Positions 55,364 through 64,000 of a DNA stretch of 64,000 bases are shown here, piece after piece (the first letter of the stretch is position 1; each line of letters opens with the position of its first letter). Under the pieces are notes generated by a model, which saw only the letters and a list, made by a program, of their open reading frames with translations, was not told the DNA's origin and did no database searches. The translations under genes and the position numbers were made by a program. The stretch is from Amphibalanus amphitrite. Its lineage: Eukaryota > Arthropoda > Thecostraca > Balanomorpha > Balanidae. The DNA is taken from contig NW_024881787.1 in NCBI RefSeq assembly GCF_019059575.1, positions 248,001 to 312,000 of the forward strand, written 5' to 3'.

Positions 55364-57738
55364 TAGGGTGGAGTAAGTTGAACATGTGGGGCAATTTGAA
55401 CATAGTGTGAATAACACAAAATTATGGAAAATCCATAAGTGGCATGACAATAAGACCAATGAGAGAAATTAACGTAACTATAGTCTGTTCCATACCAAGT
55501 TTGCAGTCGGAGTTTCTTCGGCAGATCGCTCCTCCGCTCAAGAATTTGCGTCTTAAAATGTAAGAGCTGTATGTACAGAAAACACGCCCTGCTTTCAGCA
55601 GGGCACTTCGGCTGCAAGCTTGAAACGGAACAGAGTATAAAAGGGCTATCATATGAACGGGGTTATAAAGTTTCAGGGAATGAAGATGTTGACGCACAGT
55701 GTAAAAACTCAATTTCGCAAGGATAAACGCCTAACAACACGTCATTGCAACTTCATTGCAGCGCAAAATCTTGCATTGCTAGCGCCTAATACGCAACGGC
55801 TTTTGTTGTACAATGACCTAATCAGTGCCTTCAATCCAAGAAATTTGCTTTTGAACCCTGTTTTTAAAAATGGCAAAATAACTTTTAGCGTGTGGTAATT
55901 TGAACATAGTGTGAGAATTTCAATGAAGACAGGGATAGCTCCGAAAAAACAACGCTCCCAGTTTTTTTTTGCCAATGTTTTCGACCCAAAGCAGTAGCAG
56001 ATAAGTGAAGCCCGTTTTAGAAAATGTACGTCTAATATCCGTCTAATGTCCGGCATTTTCGTTGATTTTCCGTCCAAAAATGTTAAAGTCAACCATTTCT
56101 CCAAATATGTCCGAAAAATATGCAGCTATCAACACTCAAAACAGTCATTTATATTGCTTATCATATAATTTTACCAGCCGAAAAGTGTTCATTATATTGA
56201 GAGCTTAACAAGCTTTCCGTTCGCCAATCAATGCTACGCACGATTACTTGATAAAAATGCTTAAGTGTGACAGGCCATCGTCCAACGTTGTCCAGACTAC
56301 TATACCTTTGTGCAATCAATTCCGAATTGGACATTATAAAGAATCGGAACTCCGAATGTCCAGGTTCCGATTGGCACCACTATAACAGATGAAGTAAGGT
56401 TTGATAGAGTTTTTATCGAACGGAGATGATAGACGTTCTGCTAATTGAGGAGAGGCGAACTCTAGTCAACTGACCGGTGTGCAGCGTGCAGATAGCGATA
56501 CCTACTATGCAACTGTTATTTTTGTTGTGTTGCTTTTTCAAATGAAGGTATGTTTAGAATTGCTCTGCCTATTCGTTTATGGGTCAAACAACATCGGCGC
56601 TGGCGAGACTATCGTTTTTATGGCAGGTAAAGGCAGTATGTTCAAATTACCCCACGGCGGGGCAATTTGAACACACCGTGACTTGGTGGAGAAGTGATTA
56701 CGAGCGAGCGAGCGCAGCGAGCGAAGCGAAGTCTTTTCAATATAACGGAAAAATCTCAGTATGAGCGGCCCGGCCCGGCTCGGCCCGGCCCGGCCTGTAA
56801 CGCTTTTGAGAGGCTTATATCTCAGCAACCGCTGGACCGAATGGCCTGCGGTCTTTTTTGCTGGGTAGCCCCATCCCATCTACCCCGTAATTGACTACTT
56901 TTGATACATCTCAGTGACCGCCGTGGCACGTGCCACGTGAAAAGTCAAGGGTGTTCAAGCAGTTTTGCAAAAGTAATGATTTTGAGAGGCCCATATCTCA
57001 GCAGCGGCTTGAGCGATTGTCTTGCGGTCATTTTTATAGGGTAGCTGCATCCCTTCTACCAAGGGTCGGATACTCTTCATCTATGTGAGTGACCCCCACT
57101 GCACGTGCAAAATACAACAATAAGAGGTGCCAAATTTGTTCCCATTTCAGTAACTCGGTAATTACTGGGGCGATTTCGCTGAAACTTGGCATACAGGTAG
57201 GCACCCACCAGGCAATGCATTCCCATGTGTTGCGGTTAGGGTGCTACTGCACGTGCGCACGTGCAGGGGGCGTTTCCAGATCTCGAGAACGGCTGGGCCG
57301 ATTGCGCTCAAATTTGGTACACGGTTGGGGACCGGTTAGTAGGGTGCCGTGCAAAAGTCATTTTGGACCCCGTTTGCACGTGCGCACGTGCAGAATGCCG
57401 CTTCCAGATCTCAGGAACGGCTGGGCCAATTGCGTTCAAATTTGGTACACCGCTAGCGACCGGTCAGAAGGGTGCTTTGCACAAGCCCGTTGGAAGTACC
57501 CTCTCGCCCTTCTGCATGTGCAGGGCTCACTATCTCGCTCGCTCGTTCTTCGCCCAAAAGGCGTTTTACTGGTGCTATGCTATTCAATGTATGCTCGGCT
57601 TGTCCAAAAATGAGGCTTGCATGGTAAAAGCAAGTGACACATGCGCTACTGAAAGTTTTTCTTCATCCAGGGTTGAGCTGGAATTTGGTACAACGAAGAT
57701 GACGTGAAAATATGTTTAAATTACCCCACACTACCCTA
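55364..57738. mobile_element. TIR element with TTTGAACA subterminal words, carrying an E-box element
   Basis: Ends TAGGGTAGGGTGGAGTAAGT and TTACCCCACACTACCCTA are inverted partners. GGGGCAATTTGAACA or its inverse occurs at 55375-55405, near 55895, at 56638-56675 and at the right end. An 875-bp E-box element is inserted at 56697-57571. No transposase recognised. Confidence 0.75.
56697..57571 (+). repeat. E-box/GCCGATT element, complete copy
   Basis: 875 bp starting ATTACGAGCGAGCGAGCGCA and ending GGCGTTTTACTG, flanked by GTG on both sides (56694-56696, 57572-57574). Order: GAGCG-rich head, CGGCCC run, several modules of the type 'atatctcagcaaccgctgg', then two TGCACGTGCGCACGTGCA palindromes (57248-57265, 57375-57392). 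Each palindrome is followed by an AGATCTC..GAACGGCTGGGCC motif. Its ends are not inverted repeats. Confidence 0.8.
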
Positions 57739-58620
57739 GTCTATATTTTAGTTAGTCTATATTTGAGCGTTTCTATGCTCAGTCAGCAGGCTGAGTGAGG
57801 AAGCGCGTGTCAAAAGGCGTGAAACTCTCCGGCCGCTAACCCGCCGCTGCCAGCGAGAGGCGATACGGCCTTCTTCACAAGCCACACGGAGCCCAGTCAT
57901 TTACCGATCTGTCACCGAGCAATATTTGGGACCAAAATGAGCTGAGCTTCTCTGAGGTGTTGCATGTCGGCTGCGCGAGACGGCGACCATTCCATTTTAG
58001 TCTCCACTTTAAATGAGCTAAGAGGAGAGCACCCAACTGACACGACGTGACTAACTGCTGAACGTCTCCGCAGAAATATGCCGGCCCGGCTCTGCTCGGT
58101 CAGCCAAGTAGTCCGTTTCGCCGAAACCTCCTCCTTTGTCGGAAATGTGAACCACCGGCGCGGCGGCCGACCGTTCGACCGTCTCAGAGTGGAAAGAGCT
58201 TACAGGATGGAAAGTAAATACGCTAACATGTATATTTTCTTACAATCTCGCCCGTCAGGGGAAATTTCTTATCACCGCGGGCTGTGATGGAACATGATTG
58301 GTCGTTTTTATTGTCACCTTATCTACCCAAAGCGACCAGACTTTTGACGATTTTCTAGAAGGTTTTTAACAGGCTCGATTTCGAATGGCGCAAGCGCCAT
58401 ACGCTGCACATACACAAGGCCAAAATGAGATAAGAGCGTAATTTGGAATTGCCACGGAAAGCGTTTGTGATGATTTTGACTAAAATGGAGCGAAAGGTAT
58501 TTGCAACGGCCTCGGCACCATCCTTACTAGTTACTTAGTTATACGTATGGTTTAAAGCAAAATAAAACGGTTCGTCGGAAAGTCATTTCATCCACAAAAC
58601 GTGCGAAAGTAAGTTGGGAC
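57739..58620. other. intergenic, no gene recognised
   Basis: Moderately GC-rich at 57800-58300. A 69-codon plus frame (58078-58287) has no recognisable domain. Confidence 0.4.
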
Positions 58621-58910
58621 CCACATTGCACGTGCGCACGTGCAAGGTGCCGCTCCCACATCTGAAGAACGGCTGTGTCGATTGCGCTCATATTTGGCAC
58701 ATCACAAGAGACCAGTAGGTAGGGTGCCGTGCACCGAGGAGCCTGTAGCTCTGCGCGTGCTCACGTGCGCACGTGCACCCCCATCTGTCATATCTCAGGA
58801 ACGGACCGACGGGTTACAATGAAATTTTGTGTGTGATTGGGTGCTGAATGTGTATGAGTTTTTCTAAGTCGACGAAGGTGTGATAATGCAAGTGCGCACG
58901 TGCACACTGC
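58621..58910. repeat. diverged E-box/GCCGATT modules
   Basis: One perfect TGCACGTGCGCACGTGCA (58627-58644), one variant (CTCACGTGCGCACGTGCAC near 58759) and AAGTGCGCACGTGCAC near 58890. Each is followed by a GAACGG-type motif. Spacing is about 130 bp. Confidence 0.65.
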
Positions 58911-59121
58911 ACACCCCATATTTACAGCTAAAAACGGACAAACCGATCTCAGTAAAAGCTGGTGTGCGATGGGGAAATAACAAAGTGCATTTATTGTGTG
59001 CTTCCCGATTTCGATCAAATTTGCCGTGCGATTAGGGGATAAGATAACAAAGTGCATTGACTGTGTGCATCAGAATGGGTGTGAGTATGGTTGCACATAG
59101 GAAGGTGCACACTGCACAACC

Positions 59122-59339
59122 TATTTTTAGCGCTGAAAAAACGGGCAGAGGCTGGTGGTGATCAGATTCGGGTCATAGTCGATAACGTAGCTCGCTCAGG
59201 CTGAGGAGTACGGTCAGGTCAGGTATATAAGTCAAATTTGACCTGAGCTGACCGTACTCCTCAGCCTGAGTGAGCTACGCTATCGATTATGACCCGAATC
59301 TGATCACCATCAGCCTGCTCGTTTTTCAGCTCTAAAAAT
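59122..59339. repeat. long foldback hairpin, arms about 100 bp
   Basis: GATCAGATTCGGGTCATAGT and GCTGAGGAGTACGGTCAG on the left are mirrored by CTGACCGTACTCCTCAGC and ATGACCCGAATCTGATCA on the right, with few mismatches and a loop near 59220-59240. TTTTTAG and CTAAAAA close the outer ends. Confidence 0.85.
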
Positions 59340-60990
59340 GCAGCGGCGTCACCATGGTTTCAGAACTTCTAGGGACATTTTTCCAGGGCTTCGCCACAAA
59401 CCTTCGCTTGAGTCTGGTCGCCAATACCCACCTACCCCTAAATCTGCGTTCCTTGTTGGATTTCGGCCATTTTAACCCGGCCGGGCCCGGGGGTAATCCC
59501 AACCACCGCAGCCCGGGGGGGTGCTTTTTCGCCCCCCCCCATATCTAACTCCGCAAATAAGGGAGCTACGGAAACAAAAGCGATACCAAACGAAAGGTCC
59601 TTACGAGATTATTCTAAAGCACCTAAAATTTTTGACCTCAGGTCAATTTTCAAGGTCAGAGGTCAAGGTCAAAGGCAAAACCGGCACATGCTTAGTGATC
59701 TCAAAGTAAGCGTTCTAGAGGACGGCAAGATCCATAAAACCGGCAAAATTGGGTGTCAAACGAAAGAAGAGAATCTGAGGATTTCGAAAATGTGCTCAAA
59801 ATTAAAGATCAATGTCAAACTCATGCTCAAAATTGACCTCAAACTTTGCACTTTTTCGTACATCTTGCGTGCTAGCTTCCAAGATGTTTTGAAATGTTTT
59901 GAGACTTATCAGGTCCCTATTTGTGGTTCATCTTACGATACAAGGCTGCTCAAAGGTCAAAGTCACAGAAGCGTATCCTTGCTAGAGGCTATTTCACTGA
60001 TTCAAGTTAGTAATAATAAACGAGACAATTTTGTCATCCGGAGGCTCTAAATGAAGGATTAGAGGAAAATAGATGCCAGATTCGTGATCAGTGGGTACAA
60101 AGCCATCATAAACGACCTTTCATGTGTCAAGGTCAACCAAAGGTCAATCGAGGTCACATGAGGTCAACATAAAACTTGACTTTTTCCGAACAAAATATAT
60201 ATCATTCGACGCGGTTTGACAAGGCGAATGCGATGGTACAGGGACCCGCAGTTGCTTCTGTACACACTAGTATTTCAGCGTATTCTTTGCCTGTGACACC
60301 GTTGGAGGCGAATTGGGAAATGATTGCGTGCTTATTAAAACCACCATCTGAAGGGCTTTAAACTGATGTGCTGCTCTTCTAATTCACTGAACTTTGTATG
60401 GCTATATCAGCAAAACATTGTTTTCAGCGCTTTTTCCTGCCCCATTCCTTCTGAAACCTGGAACCGCTTATTCCATTTACTCCTGCCATCTGACGATGGT
60501 CGTGCTGACTACTAGTTCCGGCGCTAGTTACTGCTCCAGTTTTGCACCCGGCACAAACTCAGGCGGCACCGGGCCGTGGCTCTGAGGGTCGGACCGAGCC
60601 GACTGCCTGGGGCGCGGTTAGATCGGACGCCCTGCTGGGGAAGGGGACGGGAGTGAGGGGGAGGGGAGAAGGTGGTCACGTGGTCCGTCCAAGCTCGCAG
60701 ACGACCTGCCCTGCGCCCAGCCATGTTCCGTGATCCAAAATGGCACGAGAGCTGTGGAATGCCTGGAGGAGACGCTTCGAAAGCGAACTTCAGCAGCACT
60801 AATTTACCATATTCTGTGGAGATAAATGAATATTATCTTAATGCAGAAAAATTGTATGCCCAAGCTGTATAAGCTGTATCTTTTTAAAAGTTGTAAATAG
60901 GATTATTTTTAGGGACTTATAGGTTTCGTATACACAGTGAATTGTGTTACATTAAGCCGTTTCGCTGTTATGGTTACTAACTGAAGAGTT
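59340..60990. other. AGGTCA-rich G-tract family part, then intergenic
   Basis: TTTTAACCCGGCCGGGCCCG at 59471-59490 and a G-run/C-run hairpin at 59514-59541 mark a family left end. Half-sites are dense at 59630-59670 and 60125-60160. A C/G-rich patch at 60560-60730 has short frames without domains. Confidence 0.45.
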
Positions 60991-60998
60991 ATCCCTTT

Positions 60999-61375
60999 TT
61001 CTCACAGGGAATGACAATACAATAACAATACGAATAAAACCAGACGTTTCGCACAAAAAAGTGCCTCCGTCAGTGGCAAGAAATAAGTAATGAGGCATAC
61101 ATGTTTTCTTTCGATAAAATCGATGAAGTAGTTATCTTTATTTTTTTAAGATATATTTTCAGCAGTTTTTTAAGCACATTATGGAAGCTTATAAACATTT
61201 GTATTTTGTGTATTTTATCGGCAACCCGGCTGTCCAGACCGAGATGGTGCTGTATTTAGTTCTCATCGATGTTAAACCATATACACTTATTTTTCTCCAC
61301 TGACGAAGGCACGTTGTTGTCCGAAACGTTTGGTTTTATTCGCATTGTTTTTATATTGTCATTGTCCGTGAGAAA
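60999..61375. repeat. inverted pair of Penelope-type terminal sequences
   Basis: The left block (about 60999-61079) is the reverse complement of the right block (about 61298-61375). Both read CCACTGACG(A/G)AGGCAC ... CGAAACGT(C/T)TGGTTTTATTCG ... TGTCATT ... GTGAGAAAAA on their own strand. The CTGACGA ... GAAAC spacing resembles a hammerhead ribozyme core, as known from Penelope-like terminal repeats. Confidence 0.45.
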
Positions 61376-62912
61376 AACATACTCATATGAACTGGTTTCA
61401 GTTCATGTAGAAATTGTTGCACATTCATCAACACAGATAAAATGAATATTAGCCCTCGCCCCTCACCACACATATAAGTAGAGGTAAGTAGACCACGACC
61501 CCCCACTGGCAAAGCGAAGGATTGCGACGATTCTTTGGTGCCCTGGAGTTAATCAATTTTACAACTTCCCGGAAAATCAAATAGCCCTGATCATTTTTGC
61601 ATCTTGTCTGAGAATTTTACATCCCTGAACCAAATTACCACCTGTGATTATTTTTCTCAGGATCATGTCAGGCCAGAATAGCAATTGAAAGTCAGCGCAC
61701 ATCTTCTGTGTGTGTTTCCATAGTCGTTTCGTGATTAGCAACGTGACAACATGTGAAATATACTATCTAATATTTTTCTTATTGATTGTTGTGGGTGCCA
61801 AGGTCAAGTGAAACTCAGGTCAAGGTCATTTACTTGAAATGATCTCGGTTAACTTCCTTAAATTTGCACCTTTTTACTGTGGTTTTTAGGAAGTGTTGGT
61901 TTGAAATTTAGCACCCATTTCAGCATTTGAAAACTAGGCATACTTAGGTATCAGTTATAGTGCCTTTGCAATATGTTGCAAGGCTGTAAGTGTTGGTTAA
62001 CATTCTATGGATAGCCGGCAGATAGCCTAATGGGTGATCTGGCGTGACCCGTCCTACCCCAAATGCTTTGATACATCATCTTTGATCAAAGCAAGCGCAA
62101 ATTCGGAGTCAGAAGCAAGCCAAGTCCCAGCAAACTCCACTTGTAGAAATTCTATAGCAGGACCCAATTTTCCGTGCTTTTGGGTTATTAACCTGATCTG
62201 GGAGGTCAACCAGTGACCTAGGATCTCAGCATTGACAAGGACATACAAATAATTGGCTTTCTCTCGTCAGCGATGACCAGGACCCTCAAATCTTCGGATT
62301 TCTCTCGTCACGAGCAGCTCGCTCTTTTTTATTTTTCAGCGAAGCTCTGGCTCTTTTTATCAAGGGCCGAATGACTGAGGGCTTCTACGCCCCTCCGCTA
62401 GATGTAAGACGCTGAAAAGAAATGCCTTAATGGGTGAGGGTTAAATATCGATTGGTTTTTAAGTGCCGAAGCCCGAAGCACTTTTATTTACTTCGATAGC
62501 AGTTTTTAAGACCAACGAGCTCGAATACTATAACTTCTTGAACAATGTAAGCACCACATAAAATGAATCGTGAGAGAAGCGGCTCAAGATTAAGGAGCTA
62601 TGAGACACTTAATAAAAAAACGGCATAGATTAGAAACTGCACCTAACTTGCACTGGTTTTTAAACCTTTTCGTTGCAGGCTGGTAGATTAAATTTAGGAT
62701 TGATTTCAGCTGATGCTCAAATGGAGCTATTCATTCGTTCAATCATGCGACCATCCAATACCGTTCATAAAAGAAGCCAGTGACAAAATTGTTCATTTTA
62801 GATATGAGTGTGAAATACAAACTCAATAAAAGTTTAATGATACGGCAAATTTGACAGTTTTTATAATGAACAGACAAATAACTTTAACAAATCAAGGTTG
62901 AGAGCCCCAAAT
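61376..62912. other. intergenic, no gene recognised
   Basis: Short AGGTCA tract near 61800-61830. TTCTCTCGTCA is repeated at 62260-62312. Frames are short and without motifs. Confidence 0.4.
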
Positions 62913-62914
62913 AG

Positions 62915-63000
62915 GGGAGAGTGAGGTAAGATGAGCCAAGGGGCAAGTTTAGCCACCCCATGTTTCTCAGCTCCTATGGCGCTTGACTTGAGCTTCCATG
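62915..63000. repeat. left-end fragment of a TIR element with GATGAGCC word
   Basis: GGGGAGAGTGAGGTAAGATG followed by AGCCAAGGGGCAAGTTTAGC, the same outline as the left ends at 29117 and 37436 but with another word. No right end in the window. Confidence 0.55.
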
Positions 63001-63105
63001 TGCCGTTCGCTTGCGATGCTGCAGTCTTTCACGTGAGACGGCAACGTTCTCACGCTCAGCACCCGGTAACATGTGGTATCGCCCCTGATAACTAAGACAT
63101 GTTTT

Positions 63106-64000
63106 GCCTTTAACCCTCGCCCGCACATGCCATTTTCCCATCCTAGAACGCACATGGGGGGGGGGGGGGGTGGTTGCCACCCCCCCCGCGCCATTTCGTT
63201 CCTGTTGGAGATAGAGCTTAGCAGTAAAGACCAAAAAGATTCTTTGGGAAGAGACGAATCCAATGATACCCAGTTTTACCTTCTCAGGTCAGTCATTGAC
63301 CTTCCAGGTCAGGTCAAACTAAAAAATGTTGCTGTTTTGGGTCACCGTTGGATATCAAGTGCGCTGCTTATCAAATACCGATGACGATGCTGTTTTCTGG
63401 TGCCAAGCCAGCTAGAACCTCTTTGTCACGCTATCCGACCAGAATTTTGCTGCTGAGGTCATTTCAGGTCAAGTTAGGTCAAGGTCAATTATATGTGTTT
63501 GTATGTCTGTGTGTGTCTGTGTGTATACTGATGTGTGCACCGATTGTTTTTGGGTCCATATCACATGAAATCATGATCTGAGAAGCTTTTACCAAAAATG
63601 CAGTCAAAAAACTTCACAAAAAGTAAATTCAGCTTGCCTAAAACGCAATTATCTTAGATGACCTAGGTTGACCTTGACCCTGACCTTGACCCCTGAACAT
63701 CGTCGAACAACATGTTCCATGATAGGTGGGAGGTAAGACTGGCAAAAAAGGCCGAAATCAGGGTGTCAAAAGCTCACAAGGCCCATGGCAAACGCAAGAT
63801 GTTGAGAATTGGCCATTTGGGTCATGACATGACCTGAAAAACAAGGTCATATCTCCGAAACCAAAAATCACAGAAACTTGAAATTTTCAGTGGACATCAA
63901 GAAAAGATAGACGAGCAGCTATACGAAAAATCAGCCTTCTAGCTCTAAAAATGTTGAGTGCAGAGCAGAAAGACTGCCTGGGGGGGTGGCAACCACCCCC
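63106..64000. repeat. G-tract TIR element, running to the right edge
   Basis: Left end TTTAACCCTCGCCCGCACAT, then hairpin G-run-GTGGTTGCCAC-C-run (63155-63188). AGGTCA half-sites at 63285-63315, 63455-63485 and 63655-63690. The last 21 bases of the window are a G-run followed by TGGCAACCA and a C-run, the inverse of the left loop, so the right terminus lies just outside. Confidence 0.65.

Noticed and set aside
56577..57707. ORFs in the E-box elements (for example 57089-57613, repeated at 45-47 kb)
   Set aside because: They recur because the repeat recurs; translations contain the non-coding palindrome and differ in frame between copies.

Overview
This window is eukaryotic and almost certainly animal. 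It has one spliced, class A G-protein-coupled receptor gene with canonical GT-AG introns. Around it lies a dense, layered set of BEL/Pao, Ty3/gypsy-like, Penelope-like, LINE, Tc1/mariner, hAT-like and Harbinger-like remnants, plus many MITE-type elements, minisatellites and one very long CT microsatellite. The mix suggests an arthropod, perhaps a crustacean; that is inference and not strongly held. I see no rRNA gene, functional tRNA gene, CRISPR array or bacterial operon.

Layout. 1-3.55 kb: the 5' part of a minus-strand BEL/Pao retrotransposon (LTR, gag, protease and the start of reverse transcriptase), running off the left edge. 3.6-14.9 kb: MITEs and tandem repeats, including G-tract TIR elements, two Harbinger-like MITEs inserted side by side, a three-unit long repeat and a decayed Tc1/mariner element. 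14.9-26.1 kb: the receptor, read as exons 14978-15085, 22782-22880 and 24363-25814, all with phase-0 introns. Intron 1 (7.7 kb) holds a 168-bp satellite, a broken reverse transcriptase/RNase H gene split by 659 bp of CT repeat, a LINE fragment, another Harbinger-like MITE and a 31-bp minisatellite. Intron 2 is mostly a mariner-like TIR element plus a 60-bp tandem repeat that runs up to the acceptor. The stop codon lies in the first unit of a 32-bp minisatellite.

26.7-35 kb: G-tract elements rich in AGGTCA half-sites, a TIR element with repeated TTGGCCG words, and a second, plus-strand BEL/Pao element with two internal domain deletions and two later insertions. 35-39.6 kb: a composite region bounded by arrays of TCCTATAGGA-like palindromes, with three further TIR elements inside. 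40.6-47.5 kb: E-box-palindrome repeats (one interrupted by an inverted copy of itself, one carrying a tRNA-derived SINE), a 5'-truncated Penelope-like element and a gypsy pol remnant. 48-64 kb: an hAT-like element with a perfect 8-bp target duplication, more G-tract elements, a TIR element carrying the TTTGAACA word, a long foldback hairpin and an inverted pair of Penelope-type termini.

Only the receptor looks like a host gene. Everything else that codes is mobile-element pol or gag, mostly broken. The most unusual material is non-coding. One TIR family has G-tract/C-tract hairpins near each end, with stem and loop sequences matched between the two ends of the same element. A second set of TIR elements has near-identical outermost bases, but each member carries its own private subterminal word repeated in both orientations.
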